NCBI GenBank assembly: GCA_037893245.1
Contig: JBAIAA010000401.1
Coordinates: forward strand, 682,001-746,000
Length of the DNA: 64,000 nucleotides
Direction: 5' to 3'
DNA from: Crossaster papposus
Taxonomy: Eukaryota; Echinodermata; Asteroidea; Velatida; Solasteridae
Within the stretch, counting starts at the first letter, position 1, and each line of letters opens with the position of its first letter. The position numbers were made by a program, and so were the translations under genes. Positions 12,008-24,417 of this stretch are shown piece by piece. The notes beneath the pieces are model-generated. The model did not search any database. It saw only the letters and a list, made by a program, of their open reading frames with translations, and had not been told where the DNA came from.

Positions 12008-12831
12008 TTTTTCTTCTTATTTTTCCTTTTTTTTCTTTTTTGTCATTTTCCCCATAGGATTTGCACACGTTTTTTTCTGCCAATACACTTTGACACTTTC
12101 GTCAATCCAATCGACTTGAAACTTGGCATACACTTAGAACACCACCCACAGATGGTCCACAAACACATTTCTAGTGTCTTTTTTCTTCTGTTTCAGACTC
12201 CTCTCCATAGGGTTTGTACACATTTTTGTTCAGCCCATACACTTTGGCACTTTGGTAAATTCGATCAACTAATTGAGACTTGGCACATACTTAGACCAGC
12301 ATATGTAGATAGTACTAGAAGAAAGTCGTCACGATTGCGTCATTCAAGGTCACGTGACGTCACGTTAAATGTTAAAATTTGTCCCATAGGGTTTGTACAA
12401 GTTTTTCTTCAGACTATTGACTTTGACACTTTGGTAAATCCGATCGACTTCAGACTTAGCACACACCTCAGCCACCATCCCCAGGAGGGCCAAGTGGAAA
12501 ATCGTCATGATGACGTCATCGTGGGTCATGTGACGTCACATTAAAGGTGCAGTTTTTAAGACCCTCTATCTCTGGAAGTACATGTCCGATTGGGTTTAAA
12601 CTTGATATGCAGGTATTCCAAGAAGTGTCATGGACAAAAATTAAGATGACGTGATGATGACGTCATCGGGTGTCATGTGACGTCACATAAACGGTGTAGT
12701 TTCCTCCATAGGATTTGTACACGTTTTTTTTAACCAATACAATTTTGGCACTTTTGTACATCCGATTGACTTGAGACTTGGCACACACTTGGACCACCAC
12801 CCATATAATTGAAAGTCATTTGAGATCACCC

Positions 12832-12868
12832 GAAACAGCTCTGTGTTTGTCCACAAACACATTTCTAG
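12832..12868 (+). repeat. Helitron-like 3' terminus, copy 4
   Basis: Hairpin then ttCTAG, directly followed by a T-run and an agctgtttcggc hairpin that may be the start of another unit. Confidence 0.5.
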
Positions 12869-13069
12869 TTTTTTTAGCTGTTTCGGCATTTCAGCCGAAA
12901 CAACTTTTGTTTTTGTTAAAGTAATTTTTAGCTTTTTCGCAATTTTGCGAAAAAGCCTTTGTTTTTGTTCTGATTTTTGTTCTTTCTTTTACTTCTTTTT
13001 TTTCTTTTTGGGACCAAAACGCCATAGACTTTGTACACGTTTTTTTTGCACAAGTACTTTTAATAGTAC

Positions 13070-13151
13070 TTGAACTTGGCGTGTTTATGCGTCATCCGTT
13101 TTGAATCTGGGGAAATTTTTGCGTTTATATACGTCATCCGGCGCGAACTGG
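13070..13151 (+). mobile_element. Truncated right half of a CCAGTTCGCGCC-family MITE
   Basis: The sequence from acttggcgtgtttatgcgtc to ggcgcgaactgg matches the right end of the element at 6047-6280 and is followed by TTAA. The left half is missing; array A abuts it. Confidence 0.75.
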
Positions 13152-13155
13152 TTAA

Positions 13156-16100
13156 GGTGTAATCGATTTAATCTTTGAAAAGCAATAACAAATCAACCGC
13201 AAAAGACCGGAACTTGATGTTTGTGGCAATTGATAGAACAATCGACAATCTTCATTTTATCTCATGTTCGTGAAATCACGTGACCCTTCCTTCCGGTCCA
13301 AACCGGAAGTGCCTTATAATTTAAAAGTGAAAAATTATATGAACTTACTTTCAACGATGTTAGTGTCTGGCTAGAATAAACTTTACAAAAAAATACCGGC
13401 GACGTCATAACATGTTATAGCGCCCTCTAGCGGCAGGTTGAAAAATGGTTAAAATGAATAATCTGTTGATGTGTGTGGCGAAGTTTGCTGAAATCACTTT
13501 ATAACCGGTGTATTTAATCAGCTTCATGCTAGGAACAAGTCGACGAGAAGAAAAAAAATATGACGTCACCAGACCGGAAGTTACAATGAAAAGACTTATT
13601 TTCCTTTAAAATTTCCTAACAAATTAAACCTGACAGATATAATCTTGATTTTTGCTCTAAAGGTTAGTGTAAAAGTAGTTCTCGAACTTCCCTGTGTCTT
13701 TTGTCAAAAGACGAACTTGGACATACCCTGCGGCACCCTTGAAATTTAATCGTTTTGGCCTACATGTACGTGTGCATAAAGCATGGCACACATATAATAT
13801 ACATGTTTGTACATGTACGTATACAGTTATATGTATCTAATTGTATTGAGCGAATGTATCACTACTGACATTGTACATGTACGTACATGCACATGTACGC
13901 TCACTAGAGAGGAAACTAGCCGCCAACCTGTGAAACAGGATCACGTCAACAAATTGCCCATGGTGAAGGGCGCCGCGTACGACAGGTACATGTACTTTTT
14001 TGTAGGTAAACACGCTTTCGTCTACGCAGAATCCAACCCCATAGACTTTGTAAACGTTGTTTGCACAATTCCAAGCACTTTTAACGGAAAAACAAAGTCG
14101 TATTCCCATAAAACTTGACCCAGGTGAAGACCCTATAGTAAACTCCAGTCTCGCCGATAGACGCCACGATGAAGACGTCATCAGGGTCACGTGACGTTAT
14201 CTTAAAGCTTCAATTGATTTAATCTTTGAAAATCAAGAAAAAATCAAACGCAAAAGACCGAAACTTGAATTTTGTGGCAATTGCTATAATAATCCAGGAT
14301 CTTCATTTTATCTCGTGTGCGTAAAATCACGTGACCCTTCCTTACTGTCCAAACCGGAAGTGCCTTATAATTTAAAAGTGAAAAATGATATGAACTTACT
14401 TTCAATGATGTTAGTGTCTGGCTAGAATGTAAAAATAAAAATGGTTAAGATGAATAATCAGTTGATGTTTGTGTCGAAGTTTGCTGAAACCACTTTATAA
14501 CCGGTGTATATAATCAGCTTCATGCTAAGACCATATTGGGAACGAAAAATATTTATGACGTCACCAAACCGGAAGTTATAATGAAAAATCCTTCAAACCT
14601 TAAAAAATCGCTTAAAAATCAACTGCGATAGATATAATCCAGATGTTTGCTTCAAATAGCAAAGTTAAGACAGCTCTCGAGCTTCCTGTTAATTACGTCA
14701 CGATGACGTCATCAAGTGTCAGATTACAAGCAACCAAATATTTATAGATTTAATCTTTGAAAATCAATATAAAACCAACTGTAAGAGATCTGATTTAGAT
14801 TTTTAAGGGAATTGATAGATTAATCCATGGTCTCCATAATTTCTAGTACATGCAAAAAGACCTGACCCTTCCTTCCGGTCCAAACCGGAAGTGCCTTATA
14901 ATTTAAAGTTTTCAAGGATTTTAAATTGTTTTGATGGTATAACAGTTCAATTTTTGAAAAATTTAATCTAAAAAATTGCGAATGCGAAAAAGCCCTATGT
15001 TCTGTTCCTCGAACGACGTAGTTCTAGTTTTTTTGAATTCTCCAATCACAACTCAGGTCATAGGCTATTGTATCATTGCGAATCAAAACAATCATGGCGT
15101 CGCCCATGTCACGATCGTCGCGTGTCGAACTCCGTGATAAAACCAGTTGTTTTGTTCACTTAAAATAATGTTACGGCCGAGAAAATCTGGTGAAAATGGC
15201 AACGAATTGGCAGAGAAGTTGGTGAGCCTAGACCTGCTACTGTGTGCTACAACTGTCGTACGAGAATTGGTCGTGAAAACCAGCCAAACAGTCGTGACAC
15301 TACACAGTACATGAATCGGGTTTACGCTAAACGTTGCGTGTTAGTACCGCTGGATTATTGATCCCGAACGTCCGACAATCTGCAATATGCCTGGCAATGC
15401 AGCGGAGAAGCGTAAACGTGCAGAGACACTATCGAAGAAAGCACATTTGCCTCCCAAAACTCAGTCTCGGCCTTGTTGGGTTCGCTGTCATCATCGGGTC
15501 CCGTATATTGCCGCCTCGTTTTTTTGCACAAGTACTTTTACCAGAGAACAAAGTCGTATTTCCATGAAACTTAACCCAAGTAAAGACCTTATAGTAAGCT
15601 CGTGCCTAGCAGACATACGTCATGGTGACGTCATCAGGGGTCACGTGACGTCATCTTAAAGGTGTATTTGATTTAATCTTTGAAAATCAATAACAAATCA
15701 ACCTCAAAAGACCGAAACTTTATTTTTGTGGCAATAGATAGAATAATCCAGGATCTTCATTTAATCTCGTGTGCGTGAAATCACGTGACCATTCCTTCCG
15801 GTCCAAACCGGAAGTTCCTTATAATTTAAAACTGAAAAATGATATTAACTTACTTTCAACGTTGTTAGTGTCTAGCTCAAATAAACTCTTCAAAAAATTA
15901 CCGGCGACGTCATAACACGTTATAGCGCCCTCTAGCGGCAGGTTGAAAAATGATTAAAATGAATAATCTGTTGATGTGTGTGGCGAAGTTTGCTGAAATC
16001 ACTTTATAACCGGTGTATATAATCAGTTTCGTGCTAAGAACATATTGAGAAAGAGAACTAGACATGTGTTTGTGGACAAACACAGAGCTGTTTCGAGTCT

Positions 16101-16795
16101 CTAAAATTACTTTCAATAATATTGATGACGTCACCAAACCGGAAGTTACCGGTACAATGAAAATACCTTTAAACCTTAAATAAATGCTGACAGCTCTCGA
16201 GCTTTCTGTTTAGTAACGTCACGATGACGTCATCAAGTGTCAGATTACAAGCAACCAAATATTTCTAGATTTAATCTTTGAAAATCAATATAAAATCAAC
16301 TGTAAGAGATCCGATTTAAATTTTTAAGGGAATTGATAGATTAATCCATGGTCTTCATAATTTGTATTACATGCAAAAAGACCTGACACTTCCTTCCGGT
16401 CCAAACCGGAAGTGCCTTATAATTTAAAAGTGGAAAACGATGTGAACTATACTTTCAACGATGTTAGGCGCTGGCTAGGTTGTAAGTAACAAACAAGTTA
16501 CGGTGACTACATAAAATGTTAAATCGCCCTCTAGTGGCATGTTGACAAATGTTACGTCATATTACGATTATATTTGAATTATTACGTTGTTAGACCTTTA
16601 AGCCATATCTCAGCAACGGATAGTTGCACACAAAGTTCACAAACGTGTGACGTCATCGTTTTAATCAGTTTGAATTAATTGTAATCTGTTTAAATTAACT
16701 TACATTCGTTTTTAATGATTTTAAATTGTTTTGATGGTATAAAAGTTCAATTTTTGAAAAATGTAATCTAAAACATTGCAAATGCGAAAAAGCCC
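13156..16795. repeat. Satellite-like array B (CCGGTCCAAACCGGAAGT family)
   Basis: Four to five diverged copies of a unit starting near gatttaatctttgaaa (13163, 14217, 14747, 15669, 16268). Each contains an inverted repeat tccggtccaaaccgga, then gccttataatttaaaagtg, and often tagcgccctctagcggc. 15000-15480 is a different insert with no recognised origin. 16058-16097 is a reversed hairpin-CTAG terminus. Confidence 0.82.
16058..16097 (-). repeat. Helitron-like 3' terminus, reversed copy
   Basis: The only copy on the minus strand, reading ctagacatgtgtttgtggacaa on the + strand, inserted in array B. Confidence 0.5.
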
Positions 16796-16933
16796 TAGTC
16801 CTTTTTTTCCTCAGTTTCCGATTTTTAGCTGTTTCGGTTTTTCACCGAAACGGCTCTTGTAATCGTTAAAGTTTTTTTTTTTCTTTTTAGCTGTTTCGGT
16901 TTTTCACCGAAACAGCTCTTGTAATCGTTAAAG

Positions 16934-16964
<31 letters not shown>

Positions 16965-17930
16965 TCTTTTTCAGCATTTTCTCCATAGGATTTGCACACG
17001 TTTGTTCAGACAATACACTTTGACACTTTGGTAAATCCGATAGACTTGAGACTTGGCATACACTTAGACAACCACCCAAGGACGGTCCTAGAAGAAATTC
17101 GTCGCGATTACGTCATTCAAGGTCACGTGACGTCATGTTAAAGGTAAAATTTTCCCCATAGGTTTTGTACACGTTTTTCTTCAGACTCTTGACTTTGACA
17201 CTTTGGTATATCCGACCGACTTGAAACTTGGTATATACTTAGAACACCACCCACAGATGCCTCTTGAAGAAATTTGGTACGATTGCATCATTCAAGGTCA
17301 CGTGACGTGACGTTAAAGGTGCAAATTTTTTCCCCATTGGGTTTGTACACGTTTTTCTTCAGACTATTGACTTTGACACTTTCGTATACTTGATCGACTT
17401 GAGACTTAGCACACACCTCGAACACCATCTCCAGGAGGGCCAAGGGTAAAATCTTCATGATGACGTCATCGGGGGGTCACGGCACGTCACATTAAAGGTT
17501 CAGTTTTTAGGACCCGCTATCTCTGGAAGTACAGGTCTGATTGGGGTTAAACTTGGTATGCAAGTATTCCAGGGTGTGTTATAGACGAAAAATAAAATGA
17601 CATCATGATGTCGTCATCGTGGGTCATGTGACGTCACATTAAAAGTCCAGTTTTTAGGACCCTCTATCTCTAGAAGTACATGTCCGATTGGGGTCAAACT
17701 TGGTATGCCAGTATTCCAGGATGTGTTACAGACAAAAATTAAGATGACATCATGATGACATCATCGGGTATCATGTGACGTCACATTAAAGGTTCAAGTT
17801 TCCCCATAGGATTTGTACACGTTTTTTCAACTAATATATATTTGGCACTTGTGTAAATCCAATCGACTTCAGACTTGGCACACACATAGACCACCACACA
17901 CACATATATTGAAAGTAACGTTAGACAATC

Positions 17931-17967
17931 GAAACAGCTCTGTGTTTGTCCACAAACACATGTCTAG
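17931..17967 (+). repeat. Helitron-like 3' terminus, copy 6
   Basis: Same hairpin and tgtCTAG ending, followed by T8 and an agctgtttcgg hairpin. Confidence 0.5.
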
Positions 17968-18834
17968 TTTTTTTTAGCTGTTTCGGTTTTTCACCGAAAC
18001 AGCTTTTGTTTTCGTTAAAGTTTTTTTTTTTCTTTTTTTTTTTCTTTTTTGTCACGTTTTTTCTGCCAATACACTTTGACACTTTGGTAAATCCGATCGA
18101 CTTGAGACTTGGCATACATTTAGACAACCACCCAAGGACGGTCCTAGAAGAAATTCGTCGCGATTACGTCATTCAAGGTCACGTGACGTCATGTTAAACG
18201 TAACATTTTCCCCATAGGTTTTGTACACGTTTTTCTTCAGACTTTTGACTTTGACACTTTGGTGAATCCGTCCGACTTGAAACTTGACATACACTTAGAA
18301 CACCACCCACAGATGGCCATTGAAGAAATTCGGCACGATTGCGTCATTCAAGGTCACGTGACGTGACGTTAAACGTCTAATTGTTTTCCCCATAGGGTTT
18401 GTACACGTTTTTCTTCAAACTATTTATTTTGACACTTTCGTAAATTTGATCGACTTGATACTTAGCACACACCTCGACCACCATCTCCAGGAGGGCCAAG
18501 GAGAAAATCCTTCATGATGACGTCATCGGGGGTCATGTGACGTCACATTAAAGGTTTAGTTTTTAAGACCCTATAACTCTAGAAGTACATGTCCGATTGG
18601 GGTCAAACTTGGTATGCAAGTATACCAGGATGTGTTACAGACGAAAATTAAGATGACATTATGATGACATCATCGGGTATCATGTGACGTCACATTAAAG
18701 GTTCAGTTTTCCCCATAGGATTTGTACACGTTTTTTCAACTAATATATATTTGGCACTTGTGTAAATCCAATCGACTTCAGACTTGGCACACACATAGAC
18801 CACCACACACACATGAAAGTAACGTTAGACAATC

Positions 18835-18871
18835 GAAACAGCTCTGTGTTTGTCCACAAACACATGTCTAG
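18835..18871 (+). repeat. Helitron-like 3' terminus, copy 7
   Basis: Same hairpin and tgtCTAG ending, followed by a T-run. Confidence 0.5.
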
Positions 18872-19700
18872 TTTTTTTTTTTTTCTTTTTCAGCATTTTC
18901 TCCATAGGATTTGCACACGTTTGTTCAGACAATACACTTTGACTCTTTGGTAAATCCGATGGACTTGAGACTTGGCATACACTTAGACAACCACCCAAGG
19001 ACGGTCCTAGAAGAAATTCGTCGCGATTACGTCATTCAAGGTCACGTGACTTCGCGTTAAAGGTGAAATTTTCCCCATAGGTTTTGTACACGTTTTTCTT
19101 AAGACTATTGTCTTTGACACTTTGGTTAATCCGACCGACTTAAAACTTGGCATACACTTAGAACACCACCCCCAGATGTTCCTGAAAGAAATTCGGCACG
19201 ATTGCGTCTTTCAAGGTCACGTGACGTGACGTTAAATGTTCAATATTTTTCCCCATAGGGTTTGTACACGTTTTTAATTAGACTATTGACTTTGACACTT
19301 TCGTAAATTTGATCGACTTCAGACTTAGCACATACCTCGACCACCATCCCCAGGAGGGCCAAGGGAAAAATTGTAATAATGACGTCATCGTGGGTCATGT
19401 GACGTCGCATTAAAGGTTCAGTTTTAAGGACCCTCTATCTCTAGAAGTACATGTCCGATTGGGGTCAAACTTGGTATGCAAGTATTCCAGGATGTGTTAC
19501 AGACGAAAATTAAGATGACATCATGATGACATCATCGGGTATCACGTGACGTCACATTAAAGGTTCAATTTTCCCCATAGGATTTGTACACGTTTTTTTC
19601 AACTAATATATCTTTGGCACTTGTGTAAATCCAATCGACTTCAGACTTGGCACACACATAGACCCCTACACACACATATTGAAAGTAACGTTAGACAATC

Positions 19701-19737
19701 GAAACAGCTCTGTGTTTGTCCACAAACACATGTCTAG
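19701..19737 (+). repeat. Helitron-like 3' terminus, copy 8
   Basis: Same hairpin and CTAG ending; the next module (tagggtttgtacac) begins within 10 bases. Confidence 0.5.
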
Positions 19738-20913
19738 TTCTCTATAGGGTTTGTACACATTTTTTTTCAGCCAATACACTTTGACACTTTGGTAAATCCG
19801 ATCGACTTGAGACTTTGCATACACTTAGACCACCACCCATATATGGTCCTAGAAGAAATTCGTAACGATTACGTCATTAATGGTCACGTGACGTCACGTT
19901 AAAGGTGTAATTTTTCCCCATAGGTTTTGTACACGTTTTTCTTCAGACTAGACTTTGACACTTTGGTACATCCGATTGACTTTAGACTTAATACAAACCA
20001 TAGGGTTTGTACACACTTTTTTGTTCGGACAATACACTTTGGCACTTTGGTAAATCCAATCGACTTCAGACTTGGCCTACTCTTAGACCACCACCCACAG
20101 ATGATCCTAGAAGAAATTCGTCATGATTACGTCATTCGTGGTCACGTGACGTCACGTTAAAGGTTTAATTTTTTCCCATAGGATTTGTACACGTTTTTCT
20201 TCAAAATATTGAATTTGACACTTCTGTAAATTCGATCGACTTGAGACTTAGCACAGACCTTAGGAGGGCCAAGAGAAAAATAATCAAGATGACGTCATCG
20301 CGGGTCATGTGACGTCACATTAAATGTGTAGTTTTTAAGACCCTCTAACTCTGAAAGTACAAGTCCGGTTGGGGTCAAACTTGGTTTGCAAGTATTCGAG
20401 GATGTGTTATAGGCGAAAATTAAGATGACGTAATTATGACATCATCGGGTGTCATGTGACGTCACATTAAAGGTTCAATTTTCTCCATATGTTTTGTACA
20501 CGTTTTTCTTCAGACTATTGAATTTGACAATTTGTTAAATCCGATCGACTTCAGACTTAGCACACACCTCGACCACCATACCCAGGAGGGCCAAGGGGAA
20601 AATCGTCAGTATGACGTCATCGTGGGTCAAGTGACGTCACATTAAAGGGGCAGATTTTAGGACCCTCTATCTCTGGAAGTACATGTCTGATTGGGGCCAA
20701 ACTTGGTATGCAAGTATTCAAGAATGTGTTATAGACGAAAATTAAGATGACATCATGGTGACATCATCGGGTGTCATGTGACGTCACATTAAAGGTGCAG
20801 TTTTTTCCATAGGATTTGTACACGTATTTTTCAACTTATATATCTTTGGAAAATTGGCAAATCCAATCGATTTCAGACTTGGCACACACATAATGAAAGT
20901 CATCTTAGACAGC

Positions 20914-20951
20914 CGAAACAGCTCTGTGTTTGTCCACAAACACATGTCTAG
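20914..20951 (+). repeat. Helitron-like 3' terminus, copy 9
   Basis: Same hairpin and CTAG ending, followed by a T-run. Confidence 0.5.
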
Positions 20952-21794
20952 TTTTTTTTTCCTTCTGTTTCAGACTCCTCTCCATAGGGTTTATACACAT
21001 TTTTGTTCAGCCAATACACTTTGGCACTTTGGTAAATCCGATCAACTTGAGACTTGGCACATACTAATTAGACCAGCATATGTAGATAGTCCTAGAAGAA
21101 ATTCGTCACGATTGCGTCATTCAAGGTCACGTGACGTCACGTTAAAGGTTCAGTTTTGTCCCATAGGGTTTGTACACATTTTTCTTCAGATTATTGACTT
21201 TGACACTTTGGTAAATCCTATCGACTTGAGACTTAGCACACACCTCAGCCACCATCCCCAGGAGGGCCAAGTGGAAAATCGTCACGATGACGTCATCGTG
21301 GGTCATGTGACGTCACATTAAAGGTTCAGGTTTTTAAGACCTCTCTGGAAGTACAGGTCCGATTGGGGTTAAACTTGATATGCAAGTGTTCCAAGATGTG
21401 TCATGGACACAAATTAAGATGACGTGATGATGACGTCATCTGGTGTCATGTGACGTCACATTAAAGGTGTAGTTTTCAATACCCTCTATCTCTGAAAGTA
21501 CAGGTCCGATTGGGGTCAAACTTGGTATGCAAGTATTATGGATGTGTTATAGGTATCACTTGAGGTGACGTCATGATGATGTCATCGGGTGTCATATGAC
21601 GTCACATTAAAGGTTCACTTTTTAACACCCTCTATCTCTAGAAGTACAGGTCCGATTGTGCTCAAACTTGGTTTACAGGTATTCCGGGAAGTAAAATCAA
21701 GGTGACATACATCTTGATGACATCATCGGGTGTCATGAGATGTCACATTAAAGGTTCACTTTTCTCCATAGGTTTTGTACACGTTTTTCTTCAG

Positions 21795-22145
21795 ACTTTT
21801 GAATTTGACACTTTGGTAAATCCGATCGAATTTGTGTAACTGTTAAAGTGGTTTGCTGCCCTGATTGTTTGATTTGTTCAGACTATTGAATTTGACACAT
21901 TGGTAAATCCGATCGACTTCGTGTATTTGACACTGGTAAATCCGTCCGACTTTGTGTAACTGTTAAAGTTGTTTGCTGCCCTCATTTGTTCAAGTTAGTG
22001 ATTTTACCTGTGATGACAAAGTTGACTAAAGACACGTTTTTTTTTTAGACTATTGAATTTGACACTTTGGTAAATCCGATCGACTTTGTGTAACTGTTAA
22101 AGTTGTTTGCTGCCCTCATTTGTTAAAGTTATCGATTTTACCTGG
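21795..22145. repeat. Short tandem repeat of about 90-125 bp at the right edge of the satellite
   Basis: Three to four copies of a unit with ttgacactttggtaaatccgatcgac, tttgtgtaactgttaaag and tgtttgctgccctcatttgtt. The first part is shared with array A; the second is new. Confidence 0.8.
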
Positions 22146-22203
22146 GATGAAACAAAGTGATATTTTTCCAACATGTAGTTTAACTTACCCGCATATGAAA
22201 TTG

Positions 22204-22240
22204 ATCTTTGTTGGGGGGGGGGGGGGGGGGGGGGGGGGGA
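22204..22240. repeat. Poly-G tract of about 30 bases
   Basis: An uninterrupted run of about 30 G follows ttgttg. Such a run can form G-quadruplex DNA and is also a place where assemblies are unreliable. Confidence 0.9.
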
Positions 22241-23869
22241 ATTGTTTTACACAATGAAAAAATCGTGTCACCACCCACTAGTAATAAAACTGCCTAAACT
22301 CCCTAATCCTGGGGTCTATGGGGCAAAGTTAGGTACATATACATGTATTAAAATGAAGCTAATAATATGACAAATGTGATTATAAAATCAAAGGAACTGT
22401 TTAATTTAATATTCACATTTACTGGCATGTCAAACATGAAAATTCATAATAAAAATATGAAATATGAATAAAATACTGCTCATATTTATTAGTGAAACGT
22501 GTTTATTGTAGATCAAAAATTCATTTCCAATGCAGAAAATGGAGCTGGTGATCCTAGAAACAATATGTCAAAATAAATCCCCAATATGAATAAGTTTCCT
22601 TCTTATTCCTCCATGGTTTGGGCGAGCTATGATATTTTCCCTAAAACTACTAGAAAACGAGATTCAGCACAAATCACAGGCTTTCTTATCGCAGTGTATT
22701 TGTACAATGTACATGGATGACGTTTTGTTTGGCATGAATCGAAATAAATTTCATGCTAATGAGTTCGCTTAGAAATTCTCCTTTCAATTAGAGTGGTGCA
22801 CCCTTTGGTACACTCCATTAAACTTGGTATGCAATTCACGTGACGTCACAATAAAGGTGCAGGTTTTCCCCATATGATTTGTACACATTTATATCTTTGG
22901 CACTTGGGTATAGATGAAGGTATGAGACTTGTAAAAATGTTGGAACTTGGGGGAATGCATGGGCATTTATTCAGTCATGGGTGATGGTCGACCCACGACT
23001 GTCACGACACAGTTCCTGGTCAACTGTTAAAGTGTACATGTACATGTACACCCTGTACATGTGTGTCCCCACTCAAGCACATAATACCACTGCATCCTTG
23101 CATTGATCCTGAACACTAAACAATGCATTGACCCATCTGTAACAAGTCAATAAAACTTCAACTGTTTGAGTTTGGCAGATTTAGTACTGTTACATGTAGG
23201 TTCCGTACAAAGTACCAATAACCATGGAGGAACTGTGTGTGCAGCTGTTGAAGCCTTGGGGCTAGGGTTATGACTCATGACGTTTTTTTCTACACTATTT
23301 GTTATCTTATTTTTTATCTTGTATAAATAAAACACTTTAACCCTAACCATCCCTAATTCTCAAAAATCCTCTTTACAAATTGCAGGATTTTGCACAATTG
23401 AGGTCACCTGGAGGTCACATATTTTACTCAAATGTTAAATGAATTCAACAAGTGCCATGACATTGATTCAGAAATCAAATAATGTTGTCAGAATTCAAAC
23501 CTATATTTTAGTTATCATTACATTTCAACATGCAGCTCAAACACAAAGGAGTCTTGCTCAGTAAAAACAGGTTGCTAGCAAAAACTCTATATGCTTTTCA
23601 TGCTAAGCAAAAATCATCTGAATACCGTTCATAAAGAATATACATCACCTGAAAATATTTGTAACTGTTTTTGTGCTTAGCAGCTCCATGAATGCAATAG
23701 TTGTGTTCATACAGAAATTGTATTTCGGATACATCTCATTTTGGAATCGGATTTTTTTTTTTTTTTTTAGACTTTCATGTTTGAACCGCAAATAATTTAT
23801 GCCAGTCACTACAAACTGCTGCCAGTAATACAGTATTACATTTATATTTTTGTATGGTTATTTTTGCAG
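22241..23869. other. Right end of intron 3
   Basis: Mostly plain intron DNA. It contains a small remnant of array A (22820-22915, with cacgtgacgtcac), a CATGTACATGTACA run near 23032-23064, and a copy of the TTGCTTAGCA-type MITE internal sequence near 23545-23695. No gene is seen. Confidence 0.5.
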
Positions 23870-24169
23870 GAATGAGAAAGAGATTCCCAAAGTATCGGAC
23901 TATGTGAACTGTAAACGAGCCATCCGCGCTGTCTTGACTAAAGACAGTGCCCTCCTGAAGAAACTGATCACTAACACCAAAGAAATACCCACGCTGTTTG
24001 TTAAGAGGAGTGCGAGTCTGCAAGATGATGCCCTGGACTACGCGGTCAAGACGGGGAATATTGATGCCCTCAAGATGCTGATCGAAGAGAAATACAACCA
24101 GGACGATTCACGCCGCAAGCCCATGCCTCGTATCCTGGACCTTTCCAATTTCAAAAACAGTTCGTCATG
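23870..24169 (+). CDS. Exon 4, conserved-looking segment before the ankyrin repeats
   Basis: Encodes residues 353-452. The acceptor TTTTTGCAG|G joins exon 3 in phase 2 (AG+G, Arg). The sequence, starting NEKEIPKVSDYVNCKRAI, is alpha-helical in character; a piece reading DDALDYAVKTGNIDALKMLIE already resembles a degenerate ankyrin repeat. It ends with FKNSSS before the donor ATG|GTGGGT. A donor four bases downstream at 24174 is possible but breaks phase with exon 5. Confidence 0.85.
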
Positions 24170-24267
24170 GTGGGTGATATCTCACTTGGAACTTTATTGA
24201 CATGTTTTCTACTGTAGTGATTCCGTATGCTGTGTTACGGATTACTGATGGGCTTTTTAAAATTATC

Positions 24268-24417
24268 TTAACCCTAACCCTCCAGGGTATTTTGGCTATA
24301 AACCCTGCCAGACCCATCAGATTGCATACTTTGTCACATTGACTTGTGTGAGGAGGGCAGCAAGGTCAAGTAGTCACCACAGATGCACTGTGCTGGGTCT
24401 GGCAGGGTAAGGGTTAA
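24268..24417. mobile_element. Small TTAA-flanked MITE (CCCTAACCCTGCCAGACCC family)
   Basis: The left end ttaaccctaaccctcc is matched at the right by ggcagggtaagggttaa, and the inside carries GCCAGACCCA and its inverse. The same right-hand sequence reappears in the other orientation at 63910-64000. The telomere-like CCCTAA is part of the element end, not a telomere. Confidence 0.7.

Larger units (their letters stand above)
9606..13069. repeat. Satellite-like array A, block 1
   Basis: Imperfect copies of a module set: ccccataggttttgtacacgtttttc, then ttgacactttggtaaatccgatcgactt, then gacttagcacacacctcgaccacca, then atgacgtcatcgtgggtcatgtgacgtcac, then taggaccctctatctctgg. Modules repeat every 200-350 bases, with larger units near 900-1050 bases. 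Some long open frames (for example 12116-12544) exist only because modules keep a frame. It fills part of intron 3. Confidence 0.88.
16800..21840. repeat. Satellite-like array A, block 2
   Basis: It has the same modules as block 1, with larger units spaced about 840-1055 bases apart, judged from the recurring gaagaaattcgtcgcgattacgtcattc word at 17090, 18148, 19012 and 19854. Almost every unit carries CACGTGAC and TGACGTCA. Frames such as 20854-21321 are by-products of the repeats. Confidence 0.88.

Noticed and set aside
12116-12544. 142-codon open frame in the satellite (and the related 155-codon frame at 20854-21321)
   Set aside because: Both copies arise from the same repeat modules and translate the cacgtgacgtcacgtt word; there is no protein-like composition.
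15387-15659. Open frame starting MPGNAAEKRKRAETLSKK
   Set aside because: Only the first 27 codons look protein-like, then the frame runs into array-B repeat. A transposon scrap is more likely than a gene.
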